Source: Plazaster borealis | Lineage: Eukaryota > Echinodermata > Asteroidea > Forcipulatida > Labidiasteridae | Direction: 5' to 3' | NCBI GenBank assembly: GCA_021014325.1 | Contig: CM037457.1 | Span: forward strand, 10,296,538-10,360,537 | DNA: 64,000 bases | In this document: positions 34,871-47,872 of the stretch, piece after piece | How the letters are laid out: each line of letters starts with the position of its first letter | How positions within the stretch are numbered: position 1 is the first letter of the stretch | Program-made: the position numbers and the translations under genes | Notes under the pieces: generated by a model | Databases searched by the model: none | What the model saw: the letters and a program-made list of their open reading frames with translations, nothing else | What the model was told of the DNA's origin: nothing

Positions 34871-37800
34871 TACCATTTACTGAGTTCATAGTTACCAGTT
34901 TGCTGATGTATGCAAACTGTTATGTTAGGATTATATCATTGAGTATGTTAAAGAAATGCTACTTTGCATGTGTGGTTTGTTGTTTAGCAGGCAATTGCCT
35001 CCATGCCCATGGCCATTGCCTTGGTGCCCTTTGAAATGTTCATGTACAACTTTACTTTTTTTTCCTTCACAGAGTTGCCCTTTACATAGGAAAAAACTGC
35101 CTTGCCCTTTACAAGAACGAAGTATCAGGCCTGATATAGTATGATTTAGAAATTTAGTTTTTGTGACATCACATAAACTAGGTGTTCGGGTTGCCGATCT
35201 ATGAATTGAGTTTTATTTTGCATGATCTCATGGTTCATGTATCATGATTCAAGATTTGAGATTTATAAGCGATGGTTGATGTCACCAGATGGCGCTGTAA
35301 GCCAGTTAAGTTCAATTCGGTTTCATTTTGGAGTTATGCTGTAGAGAAGAATTTGAAGGAATACAACAGTGACAGCGTAACACAATGGTCTTTCAGGGTC
35401 ACCGTAATAATGTGCTTTTCCGATCGCGCGAAACGCGGCACCTTCTTTGTATCACAACTTCCTCATGCAATGGTCGATTTTGTTCAAATTTCACAATTAA
35501 GCTGTTGTTGATATTATCTATAAGTAAATAATTCTTGATGAAATTTGGTTTCACAAATTAGAAATGGAAAATTAGTACAATTTCAAACTTGCCCGGGAAC
35601 TGCGATTTTTGATGACGCCGTCACTGTAGTGTTATAGGCCTATTTGAAAGTTTCATGAACAGAATGTCATCTCATGCACTGACACCATGTCCACATTCTA
35701 TTTCACATTGACTGCGGAGCTAAAATGGTTACTCTTAAAAAAAATCGCTTCAACTTCCGGGTTGAACCGGAGAACGAGGTTTTAAAATTAACAAATTTAA
35801 ATTTTGAGTCACTAGTACCACACACAACCAAGAATTGTACAACGAAATACCAGTAACTATACTTTTGAGATTTGAAAAAAAATTGTTGGTACAGTGCAAT
35901 CTTCATGCATGAGAATTAAGTTTTCTACATTGAGCTGTGTACACATTGTGTCTGCAGGAAGTCCAGGCTATGTGGCTCATTTTTGTGTAACCATGTGATA
36001 TCACATGTTACATGGTCTATAGTGTTCCTAGATAAGGAACTGAAAGTTACAATAATTACTAGCCAAAAACAGTGGTTTAAAGAAAACTATTTAATTAATT
36101 ATTATGCAAATTTTAACAACAGTTCGAAGAATAGATTTGGTGTATAAATACAACACCCTGGGCCGATTACTGTTTCCATTGTTTCTTAGATGACTGTGCA
36201 ATTCACTATGCAAGACGTGGTAGAATGGTGTTCTACGCCCATTGAGTACTTTGTTAAATCGACTCCAAATAAAACAGGAGGTGAAACAAAAAGGCTTCTC
36301 TGATTTTCAAAGTAACTTTTCTGTACCAGTAATATCGTTCCTGGACCACATAAATTGGCCGTTGTGCCCTATTAGCTAAATTACAAGAAACGTACAAGCT
36401 TTATTTTAGAGTGGTCATGAAAAGATGTATGGGTTATGATATAGCTGTCTTCTCCCTCTAAGGTGTGTCACAGTCTAATAGCCAAACTCAATGGCCTGTC
36501 ATGTGTTGGGCGCGTTCATAGTAATCCCCACCGTATTAGTTCTCAATTAAAATGTCGTAAAGTCGCAATCAATTATAAAGATACGATGGGGCTGGCGGAT
36601 GGCTCGCGCGGCAGGTGCGCTTACACCTCACTTTCGTTCCATTAAATTACACGCGTGACTAGGGTAGCGAGCCGCGTCGGGGCCGTGGCCGAATGCAGTC
36701 AACCTCGGCTGAAGAGACGATCCCCTCCTCCAACCACTGAACGATGATATCAAACCACTTTTTGGTTCGTATCACCACGATGTGCCGAACAGCCCCGCGA
36801 TTGTTAAAGCTCCGCTGGTGTTCCCCCTCAACACACACACACACACACACACTCCGGCGAATGATTTACTACAATCTAAATTTAAATAAAAGTTACAATC
36901 CCCGTCAGTCTCAGCCACACAGAAAACTGTTGAGAAATGAGATTTAACTTTGAAGAATACATGTACATTGTTTTTTTAAATAAGACTTTTTCAAAGGAAT
37001 TAGACTTTCAGCACATTTCAAACTATTGGCTTGTCCCGTTTCTTTGGACAGAAATTATATTCGAAACCTCTTTTTCAACTTGTGATCATGACCAGTGTGC
37101 AGAGCATCTTGCAATCAGGGAGATTTTGTTCAACAATCGGGGAGATATTTATAAATACATTCAACATAATAGGGAAACGTTTCCATATTCAGGGAGAATG
37201 TCAAATTTGTTCATCAGAACATGGAAAGATTTGTTTGTTATTTTCAGGGAACTTTCTGCAGAATCAGGGAGAGTTGGTGAGCTCTGCCTGTGTGTGTGAT
37301 TGGTCACTTCCTCTCAATTTCCAGTCGATAACTAACTCCTAATTCGCGGGTATTCCCCTATCTGATAACGGATTCATCCTGAGCATCGGCGCCCTGACAC
37401 TGATCGATGGTTTAATTACAACTTAGTAACTGTTCACACCACCAAGACTGAACCGTGATCTTAGCCCGTGGTTTGCCCGTTTCGCCCAGGGATTTACCGG
37501 GCTCGTCCAAAGCCAAAGGAAGATGGGACGGCGATGAAATAGACAGCCGTGGGATGTGGTGTCTTATTATTCAACCAAGAAAGGGTGTCAAGCATCACCG
37601 ATGACAAAAGGGAGGAAGGATCTCAACACTTTGTATTGGTGGTATATACAAAGTTTTGTTTGACTTTTCTACCACATGTATGTTGGTTTCTCACGAAGAC
37701 TTGTCAAATTTCCAATGCAAAATTCTATTTTTAATGTGTCTTATCTGGTGATGTATCAACCGGTGTGAAAAAAACAAATCCCTAGTAGACTGTAATGTGC

Positions 37801-39175
37801 AGGCGTAAAACATTCTGGCAGGACCTACTCCAAAGTTACTTCAAAAGAAAACACACGATCAATGTGTTTTCACAACTTTTCGTTCCTATGTCATGGCTCA
37901 GTAGAATCCATCATGCCCTGGAATGCCTCCCTTTTAGAGTGAAAATGGGAGATAGAGAGAAATGTTAAGAAAAACTGGCTGTCGTTGTATTTATCACGAT
38001 GAAATATTTGATGAAATATTTAAACGAACAGTCTTGGTTACATTGGACTGATATAGGGCACTTTGTTCAGCAGCTGTCACAGATGTTGTCCATGCTTAAC
38101 TTAAAATACACAATGATAGTCTTTTCAACCCAAATAGTATTTCACAAAAACATATTAGGCCAAAAACAAAACAATTGGTTGGTGCATTAAAACTGACTGA
38201 CACTCAAGTCCAGACGAAAATAGGTGGTTTCTTTAGTTTTCAATATTAAGCCAAAGTCTGAGACCCTGATTCGGCAAAACATGATCTGTTTTGTCTCTTA
38301 AAATATTTGGGACGGGGTTGATGGTTGAAGAAAACATGTAATCTTTATATTTTTCCCGTTAAATCACCAGTGTATAGTTTAAAAAACGTACAGAGTATCT
38401 GATGGTGCTACATCACAATCATGCAGTTTCACGTTTATCGAGCGAGGGAAACGCGACGCAGCTGCCAAAGTGCTACGGGGAAGGACGTCGTACCTCTCGG
38501 TCGCTCATCCCGCTACGTGATGAGCCGCCACCGGCCTCGCTTAGCACACCTTAATACTCCTATAAAAATAATATACGGTCTCATTTTGGTACAAAGGATG
38601 AACCTTAAGTCTCCCAAATACACAGGAAATTGTACCGAAAATGAACAATTTGTGTTTAAAGCTTTTCAAGGGTGATAACTTTTATGATGTGGCTGCCGTG
38701 ACCTCCAGGGTACGAGTGAGTTCAATCCCCCGTCTGGTACGCCAATCTCCCCGCTGAAATCTTTCTCTGCGCGTGGACCCGAGCCGGTGGATCGTCTTTG
38801 AGCAGTCCCTAACCGGCGGGAATGCACCTTCTTTTTCGTCTAACAAATATTTAATTGACTTGCTAACCAGTTGTAGGGGATAGAATCATATTAGCTTTAC
38901 GCAAAGCACGTCATTCGGATCAGCAATGAATTTGCTATCTTGGATTTTGCCCTTGAGACATTCGCCATATACATCTATGGTCGGATGTACTCCCACCATA
39001 GCCGTCGATGTTACGACGTCCAAAAAAGATGCATAATTATTCATATGAATTGGCCTATAGAATCGTGTTTAGAACTGTGAAATAAAAAATATGTTATGTT
39101 CCTTCAGAGGGAATCGATTATTTAACGTTGTCTTATAAAACACTCGGCATTTACACCTTGTATAATTTTCAAAGA
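34871..39175. other. OBI1-POU4 intergenic region, first part
   Basis: No recognisable gene. Holds a perfect octamer ATGCAAAT at 36104-36111, a GC-rich patch at 36570-36740, a (CA)n run at about 36832-36850, a loose array of CAGGGAGA-type motifs at 37110-37280, a second GC-rich patch at 38430-38830 and a POU-type site at 39029-39044. The patches stand out against AT-rich surroundings and may be regulatory. Confidence 0.5.
39029..39044 (+). promoter_or_regulatory. POU4-type binding site candidate
   Basis: The sequence ATGCATAATTATTCAT closely fits the high-affinity Brn3 site (GCATAATTAAT type). It lies about 17 kb upstream of POU4. Motif only, with no proof of function. Confidence 0.35.
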
Positions 39176-39493
39176 TCATCCAATTATAGAAAATTGTTCC
39201 TTTCTTTGTTTAATCTCTGCTTTTTCTAAACGTTGAGAATGCTCTATATTGTGCAGTCCATTATCGTAATCGACTTGTTCACCTTGCTCGATTTTTTCTT
39301 TAGTTTCACGGTTGGCTATGTCAACAAACAACCTTGTAAGTGATTTGTTAGTTTCCACGGATGGCTGTTTTTGAGTTTGATATTTTTTGGCTGACCAGTG
39401 GATGGGTGCAGCTGGCTGGCCGGAAAGGTCCAGCGCACTGCTGGCGATGCACGTGGTGGTCGAATTTAATTGTCCAACCAATTTGTTTAACAC
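39176..39493 (-). CDS. Small protein-like ORF, 105 residues, unknown
   Basis: I do not recognise this protein. It is a complete frame from ATG at 39493 to TGA on the minus strand. The first half is neutral (SALDLSGQPAAPIHW); the second is a charged, probably helical stretch with SLTRLFVDIANRETKEKIEQ and EHSQRLEKAEIKQRKEQF. The composition is unlike the translated noise of this AT-rich region. It has no introns in this reading and lies between OBI1 and POU4, on the strand opposite to both. It could be a single-exon gene, an exon of a larger gene or chance. Confidence 0.35.
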   Translation of the reverse strand: MLNKLVGQLNSTTTCIASSALDLSGQPAAPIHWSAKKYQTQKQPSVETNKSLTRLFVDIANRETKEKIEQGEQVDYDNGLHNIEHSQRLEKAEIKQRKEQFSIIG

Positions 39494-42400
39494 ATTTTTT
39501 ATCTCAGTTCATATTTGTTGTGAGTGTGGTTTATCAAATCTACATAATAATTGGAAGCGCCTATAGTTTTAGAATGAAGAGAAGCTACAGCAGACTTGTA
39601 TACCAGGTATACATTTTATAATTTCTTTTGATGTTTCAACCTACTGTTTCTAAAAATAGGTAGATCATCTTTTCCTCATTATAAGAAAATATTATTATAG
39701 GGCCTATAGCAATAGTTTAAATTTGTTCAAGGTTGACAATGAAATTGCCATCCAATTAAACTTAACCGGTAAAAAGTCGATCTAAAAACTATAAGAACAG
39801 TCTAGGTTAAACGTTGTTTCATACAAAATGTGCAAGTTTGACAAAGTTTAATAACATGAAAATCCAACAAAGAGCCCTTACTTATTATTTCCTAATTACA
39901 ATGTTGTTATTCCATGTCAGAAGAGAAATTTTGGAAGATATCCCCGACCGTAAATGCATCTAATTTACCGGAGTGTCACATCAATCAAACCGTACTCATT
40001 TGGTGCGGGCGGGCACTGAATGGCGACACACGTCCAAGGGGGGTTATCCCGCCTGAGAGAGCGGCAAGCAGGGACCGGGGATGATGACTAGAGATCGCCG
40101 CTCGGACCTTAAAGCTCCTTTTTTTTCTCGGCTGGTGGGACATTATTGTCGGTAACCTTATCCCGACAGACGTTCGCTTGTACTTGCTTTATATGCTTAG
40201 CTCCTGTAATCCGACTCTCAGTGGACTCATGAATGTCAGAAACGACCCATCAGCTTCGGCTCGTGTTGGCAGCGGCCAGCACAGCGTACACGGCGGCGGT
40301 CTACCGGAGAATCTTCTAAAATAACGGCTTTGCTCTTGGGGAATTGACCCTTTAGCCCACCGACTGGTGTTTGAATATTATAGAGCTGTCAGAATAAAAA
40401 ATTAATGATCAAAGCAAAAAAAAAGGCCAGCGGTATCATTAAAAGTCTATTTAGAGCTCATCGACTAGGTAGGAACAGAAGGGGAACGATGTACAGGGGA
40501 GATGGGCGGGGTTGATACTCGGCTAACACAGTAGGCCTATATATGAATTGACTGGCACAGCTATGCGTGCGGTTGACATTGTCACTTTACACGAATATCA
40601 CCTTGAACATTGGAACATTATACCACATTACAGACAGAAATTCATTTATTGCAATGCATATATACATATAACATGAATGTTGACAATGCATGAATGTTTG
40701 ATAGTCGACGGCAGCTTGAATTACAAGTTAAGAAATAACAATAAATTCTTGGAGTATGAAGCCATGCAAACCCAAGCAATAGTTTTGAAGTTGTTCTGTC
40801 ATCATTTCAGTGACAAAATACTGAGGGTTGATGAGAAACTCGTAGATATCAAAATGCAACACTACTTTTACAAACATTAATTCCTGTCATAAAACTAACA
40901 TGAGAAGTCTTTATGGCTGTTAAGGAATGGAGGAGAGAAATAAAAAAAATAAAAAAATAGAATAAGCTGTTACAAACTGCTTAGGATACCAACCAAAAGG
41001 ACCTATGGTATAAATGCAAAAAAAAAGTTAATGGCCTGACGTTTCGACCCTACAGCGGAGTCTTTTTCGAAGGCTAAAAGGAAAGACTGTGCTAGGGTCG
41101 AAACGTCAGGCCATAACTATTTTTTTGCAAAAAAAATTAAGAAGAAGAAGAATCCGTCTCTTACAATAAGCCGCTTTGGGAAAACCATAATGAGTGATTC
41201 CAAAGAGGTAGTGGCGTCACTACGGTACTTCATCACTATTATATCACTCTTTTTTCCTTAAGAAAAAAACCTTTTTGTTATAAAGGTAGCTGCACGACTC
41301 AGTTTGAATATAGAAATAAACCACTCTTATTTTACATAAGAGGTATTCTTATTTTGCTCTATGATTCAGCTCGTCTATAAACTGCAAATGGCACGTTGTA
41401 CATCACGGCTATCCTCCCCTAACACGAGTTGGTTTACACTTGGGAACACAATGCAAGCACTTCCTGTAGACAACAAATACTGTTCCCCCGTCCCCTTGCT
41501 TAAATATTTTATTACCAAAATCCCCGTTTTCCAATCCGTCCTTTCCAGCGTTGTATGACCGCTATAGTCCTACCCAAAAGGAAATCCATAAAGTACACTG
41601 GGACCGCTGCCGGGCTATTTAGTAGGCGCTTTAAAAATTCAAGAGCTTGCTTGTTCGGCGAGTTCCTGTTGAATTGACTAGATTGTCAGTTAATGTTATC
41701 AGGTATATAACGGTACTCCGGCTGGAGCAATCCCAATCACCTAGGGAGAAGTCCAAGCCTACGACTCTAGCAAGCTACAGACCTAAATTGAAATCTAGTT
41801 TAAAAGTAATGGAAATTTGGGGGGGGGGGGGGGTGAGGGAAACAAAACACCAATGATGAAACATACGGAGTTGGGTCATAGATTACTACTTGGAACTATA
41901 GTTAAAAACTTCTTGAGCTAACCAACAAATTTGTAACCTTCGTGAAGAAACAATAGCGAAACCTTCACTTTATTATGCTGCAGTCAATCATAAACTACAT
42001 TGTGTGGTCAACAAAATGATAACTTCGAATTATTTAACCAAAGGTTTAAGCTACATTTTCCGAGTACTCTCCACAACCCAAGGCGCATCGATTGAACATT
42101 GTCTTGGAGCTTTTAGCAATAGATAGATCGTTAGACTTCTCATAATATAAGTTCCAATCCATCGATCCAAAGTTGAAGCAAGACATGCGGGAGGGAAATA
42201 AAGGCAGCTAACCAATGAAACGGGCGTTGGGAGAAAACACACATTCCCTCATGGCGTGCCATGGCGATGTATTGGCACATATTAATTGCAAACAAAGTGA
42301 GCCATGAATGGAAGAGGAAGAGCCTTCTTGAAGGAGATGTTAAAGAGATCTCAGATGTAATCATGCACAAAGTTCTTTAGCTATTGTCAGTTTAGTTTCA

Positions 42401-45400
42401 CTTTGTTCCTCTGAAAGTCTTAACAAAATTCAGTTATTGAAATGACCCCAGATCACTTTCCATAGGGAGCAATTAAGCTTAACAATGCACTGTAAATTCA
42501 ACTTCATTGAACAATATTGTCTTATTTGTCTTCAAAGATGAATGTATCAATATGGAAAGACAGCCGTTCTGCTGGAGTTTTGTCCAGGCCCATTATACGA
42601 TACGATGAACCCCGCCGTGTATGAAACAACCACGCACACCAGGGTACTACGCCATGCAGCTGCACCCGTATGAATCCGCCACGCGCTGGCGCTGCATGAT
42701 CCCGTCCGAATACCATTGTCCGGCCATTCGCCACACAATTGCAATTATCGTTAAGCTGGAAAAAGTCATGGCTTTTTTGTTTTGAGAAAAATTGATACCG
42801 TGAAATTTGCCGACTGTTTGCCGACACGTGCTATTTGTTTTGTTGTTGTTTTTTGTTATTGTTTGCATTAATACGCCAGGAGTAATTATTACTTTTATAC
42901 AGCGTACTATTGTTGAGATACCGGTGTTTCGTGTGTAGTCTGTATTAACGGTACCCATTCGTTATTTTTTGATGTGTGCATTTCGTTCTAATCTCCGAAT
43001 GTCCAAGCGTGACTGGCTTAAAAACAACGTAGGTATATTGATGTATTTTTTGGTACCCTGTCTATCAAAACCCAAATTCCTGTTCAATGCACGTGGTTAG
43101 GTTTTGTTTCAATGTCTCTTCGAAAAACAAAATATAGGATTTATCGGACATATAAAAAGAACCCATAAAACAAGTTTACAACCATCCATTTATCGAGTAG
43201 GGCCCAACATCAGCCGTCACTAGCTCCACGATGATGAGTTTATGTATCGTACACAAACTAGGCCTACCTGTTCGGGTACAATTGTTTGAAGCAATTTGCG
43301 GTTAATACTGCCATTGTTCCTGATAATTTATTTAGTCTACGCATGAGGACCTATTATGGAAGCCAGCACGCGAACTGTGCAGTGGATGGTTGACTGGCAG
43401 CAGACTTAGCAATAAGTGGCACGCGCCGCGCTACCGACGACGGCCCACACACGACCGGCATGGTGGAGTCACTACCAGTAAAACACTTCAAACGACCCAT
43501 GTAGATTCTTGTGTGAAGCTCCAGTACCTTTGCCATCAAGGAGACTGAAGCATATATCAAAGTGTTGACTTACAATATCAATAATAAAACATCAATAAGA
43601 AAGTGTATATTGAAACGATAACTCCATCAGAATCCAAAGACTTTCACCAACATGGTTCAGTTTATTTTATATCATCACTATAATAAATATTTGAATATCT
43701 ACCAATGGTGGAAATGAATCAGCATTCATTGACGCCATCCACATTATCACATTTCAAAAAGAAAATTGGACAAGGAAACTTGCAGATTACAGTCGCAGAA
43801 AAGGGTACCATTTTTAGACTAGTGTGAGAACAGTAAGCTATACCGGCATAGTATCCATGCTTTGGTTGTTTGTGGAGACAAGAGTGCATTCTCCCATGTA
43901 GATCAATCACAAAAAGAAAAACTCCCCCTTCAAAAACGAAACTACAGAATCTGTCCTGTCACTTCGCTTGTAAAACTTGGAAAACTCCGAAACCGCTGGT
44001 GGCCAAGAGCTAGGCCTACGTATATTATTTGACTATACACACACACCACGCCCGTTCGATATTCATAACTTTTATCCCACCATGTAAGCCCATGGGCACG
44101 CATTTTGTTGGAAAAGAAGAATAAAAAAGACAAGTCCACGGCTACGAGGCCTTTTAGCGGATCCATCTGAAAAGGCGCCTGGACAGTCGAGGCTACCGAC
44201 CGACGCCTGTGCTGGTCCGATGAGTATCGTCGCGCACCGCGCCCGTCTAGTGCCCCGCTGCTCAAGGCGTGTACTTTGCGGATTAACCCAACGAACATTA
44301 CCCCATCACAGCTTTTGTTCAGTATTATTAGAAGGAGCTTGATCGCATTACAACAAAAACTTGCCTGTGGTTAGAGGAAAGATACAGTTTCATTCGGTTT
44401 TTAGCGGGTTTTCACTCATATATGGCTGAGCTCATGTTAACCCGCTGTGAATGCAAGAAGCATGTGGTACGATTTATATAGCCCGTGGCTAGCGAAGTTC
44501 ATGTTATCCATGCATATTATTATACAATACAAACCACCAGTACCACTTCCCCACATAATCATAGAAAATATCACTTTACCGCTCTCAAGTTATACTTTGT
44601 GATTTCGCCTTATAAATTAAGCAGTCTTAAGAAAAGGAGGGGTTTATTTTGATAACAAAAACTAATGCAAGAGCCACACTAAAATGATAAGGCTGCGAGT
44701 GAGTGAAAATGCAAACTCAATAATCATGATTATTATTAGACCGGTACACAAAGTGCGGCAGCATCGACCTATGTTATTAGGCCTATGTAACTTTGGCGAC
44801 TTGTGTACACGGAAAGGCCCAGGCATCAATACAGCGATCAGTCAAACCTTTTCATAAATATTTCAGCATCTGGACCGATTCTCACCATGTTGCGCTGACG
44901 GTATTGCCAGTTCACCTATATATACCAGCATACTTGAGGTCACGATCAAGGTAAACATACAAGACATAGGCCCTATAGGTAAAAATGGTATCGCTCTTAT
45001 AATATCAATCATAAATTGAAAGTATTCAACTTATACAAAGTAGGCCAAGTCTTGAATCCAAATTTGCTTCCTTTCTCAAGGAGAGATTGGACAAGAAATG
45101 CGGGGCGACCAAGTTTGTCTACAAAAGCAATGTGCCGCATGAAAAGGGAAGAATATGGAAAGAATTGTGGGAAGAATAATACCGTATATAGAATGAGGCG
45201 GGGTGCGGTTGAAGGTTGGAATGACGTTGTAATGAAGCAATCACATTGCGATGAAGAAGTGTACAGTTGTATGCCACAAAGAATGACGGGAGTAAGACTG
45301 GAATAAGGACTGAATTATGAAACAATATCACTGATAATGGCGTCATAGATATGGCACGATCTCATACAAAAGTTCATTTGGGGAAAACATTATTCAACAA

Positions 45401-46320
45401 ATAAACAAAGTGAACAAAATGACAATCCCACCCAGGTTCCTGCTCCATGGAAGTAACCCTTGTTTCGTTGTTTCCTCAAGCCAAATCTCGTGGGCATCCC
45501 ACGGCTCATGGAGATGGTCAAGCCCGCTGGTGCAACAACCTCGCACAAGGTCATCAACTCCTCAAGGGGCAATGAATATAGCCTCATCTACCACTACATT
45601 ACATTTTAAAAATTAAGATACCAGTCAAAACTACTGCATTCGCTACAGGGGTTACTTATACGGCAATGTTGATTTGATCGGGACAGATGGAAAGGCCGTT
45701 AGAGAATTATGAAGTGAGCCCGTGAATAGGGGAGAAACTGAAGTGAACGTATAGTGCAGGCTATACAACACGTGGTACGATTGCTCACTGATTGCAATTG
45801 CTTAAGGCGCTTTAAACCAATATTCAAACCCTAAAGTGGAGGACCAGAACAGTGCTGAGATGGGGTGGGTGGGTGGGTGGGTGTGGATTGATGGGGGTGA
45901 TAATTTAGTTAAATGTATTTAAGATAGATATTCATATAGTTATGTTTGTTTATTAGGTGACGTATAAATATAGCGTACTGTCCTGGGTTTCTACAGAAAA
46001 GAAGAGTCCCCTAAGTATAGCGATTGCTTTCTTGCCGATGATAAAAACATGTCGTATGCCTTTGGTAATGATAATCACACCAATAAACATAAATCATTTA
46101 AGCAAATAATAATATACAAATCGTAAAGCTTCTCTTACGGCTACTCAAGATCCAGAAATTTAAAAATAGTGGTTAGAACTTCGGGTACAATGCTACTTTG
46201 GACCTGTCCTATACTTTTTGTCAGTTCGCTAGGTTTTTAAAAACGTTATTGAAATGTTTTCAAAGAGAAATTACCAGATATGTCACATTTACTGACAGGA
46301 TGACAGTATACGAAGACATA
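39494..46320. other. OBI1-POU4 intergenic region, middle part
   Basis: No recognisable gene. Contains the second GGCCTGACGTTTCGACCCT palindrome (41015-41130), a poly-G run (about 41820-41832), a (GGGT)n run (about 45865-45882) and several moderately GC-rich patches (about 40000-40330, 42580-42730, 43380-43450, 44150-44290). Open frames here are short and of unconvincing composition. Confidence 0.5.
41015..41130. mobile_element. Palindromic element with GGCCTGACGTTTCGACCCT arms, copy 2
   Basis: TTAATGGCCTGACGTTTCGA on the left and TCGAAACGTCAGGCCATAAC on the right are nearly perfect inverted copies, enclosing GAGTCTTTTTCGAAGGC. Shorter and better preserved than the copy at 15631-15783, with A-rich flanks. 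Confidence 0.75.
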
Positions 46321-46504
46321 CACTCACCAATGAGCAACGCGTGGTTATAAATTACGGCACTTTGTCGGCGGCACTCTGCCGGTTTTGGGCAAACCATGTT
46401 GACGGTCCCGGAAAGCTCTTCAGATTGTCATCAACCAAACCAAGTTGCACTTCCATAAGTTTCATTGGTATAGCAATACCGACTGAACTCAACACTTCGA
46501 AAAG

Positions 46505-46720
46505 ATGGCGGACAATAATCTGTTGTTTTGTTTTTCAGTAATAACAGTAATTCTATCACAATCGGATGTACCTCATAGTATAACATCAAACGTACTACGG
46601 GATAAGGCATCGCTGACAAGCTTCAGCTCAAATCAACAACTGGTACCTGCGCAATTTATTCAAGGAAGTCAATTCAAAGTTTCCAATATTAAAAAAGTTA
46701 CCGGTATAGGTTTGAGGTGA
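46505..46720 (+). CDS. Possible first exon with signal peptide, unknown gene
   Basis: Not recognised. The ATG sits in AAAGATGGCGGAC, the YY1-type start context also seen at OBI1. The protein begins MADNNLLFCFSVITVILSQS, a plausible signal peptide, followed by about 50 polar residues including LVPAQFIQGSQFKVSNIKK. The frame reaches a stop at 46718-46720, but a possible donor GAG|GTGAAC sits just before it. A CCAAT motif occurs about 170 bp upstream. It could be a 71-residue secreted protein, a first exon or chance. Confidence 0.3.
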   Translation: MADNNLLFCFSVITVILSQSDVPHSITSNVLRDKASLTSFSSNQQLVPAQFIQGSQFKVSNIKKVTGIGLR

Positions 46721-47669
46721 ACAGACGAAGCCCAGAAAGGCATCAGCCTTGTACAGCATTGTCCATGACCCAATCGGGTTACAACATTCAATTCATGTTT
46801 GGGTTTTGATCATTACGGGTAGTAAAAAAAAAAGCAAGCGTTGCCTGATAGGATAGAAAAGTGCAACCTGGCATGTGTACATTAAATACAGCATCCAGAT
46901 CAACCATTATAATCTCTTATAAGGGAGTTTTGCCGTCGCAGATGTGGTAGCTAGCGTTCACCGGCCCCCTCAATTCAATCGTACCGGGTATCGTTGCACT
47001 TAATCCCCTTCACATTATGCTCTGGTGTCTGGGGAACCGAATTATACCATAGATTAATTTTTACCGTGGACAATAGCCTTTATACTGGTGCCTTTATTCT
47101 TAGTTCCTGTACGGGCGGCAACTTCTGACACCAACGGATACTTAAATTGTTTTCGCCTATTAGTGCTTGTCGTCTGAGAGGGACACTGGATGGAGAACAT
47201 GACCTGTGGTTGAGCATGGAGGAAGGAACTAGACGTCCAAGGGTGTAAGACTGTGGCTATTGGCACGGACCAGGTTATTTTGGATTGCAACACTATGAAC
47301 TTGGGCCTTACACCCTCGGTGTTTCCCCAATAACGCCTGGAACTAACACAAAATCAGATTCTGGGTCTATCAGAGGATGGAAGCCATGTGGAAAACACAC
47401 AAATTTCAAATCTAAAATGAATGGACCGTTTAAAAAATAGTTTCCCAGGAATGCGTTAATTTCCGAGCATTAATTGGTACCGTACAGTGTGAGCAGCGTA
47501 TACTTCACGCCCGTTTTCAGTCTGCTTTAAGTTTACCATCAAGCTACTTATGTGAGACATTTGACAATTAGAACAAAAATGACATGAAAACATTTTTCAC
47601 CCGAGTTTTCAATCCAAATGTGAATTCGCACTTTTAGAAACAGCCACGATTTGATCATGTTCATATGAT

Positions 47670-47872
47670 TTGGGAAAAAATATCCGCATGAAATATTCAA
47701 AACCTTTACGGAGATTATCGCAGCCCCCAAAGAAATTCGACTTACTTTGGAGTTTGATGAGAATTTCATGGGCGAAGCGGGTGCTTTCTTTAGGTTTGAA
47801 CGAAAGGCGCTTCTGGCACTGGAAAATGAAAAGAAAGAAAATCCTTCTTTAATCCATGAAAAAAAAATCTGA
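47670..47872 (+). CDS. Protein-like fragment of unknown origin
   Basis: A 62-codon plus-strand frame without a usable start, between stops at 47667 and about 47872, reads TFTEIIAAPKEIRLTLEFDE and then FMGEAGAFFRFERKALLALE. The codon pattern is clearly coding-like. A possible acceptor ATCGCAG lies at about 47721. It may be an exon of the gene suggested at 46505, or a relic of a transposon or other gene. A 172-codon frame on the opposite strand (47548-48066) is probably its shadow. Confidence 0.25.

Noticed and set aside
36937..37299. 120-codon plus-strand frame
   Set aside because: It overlaps a degenerate series of CAGGGAGA motifs, and a second frame is open in the same place, as expected of low-complexity repeats.
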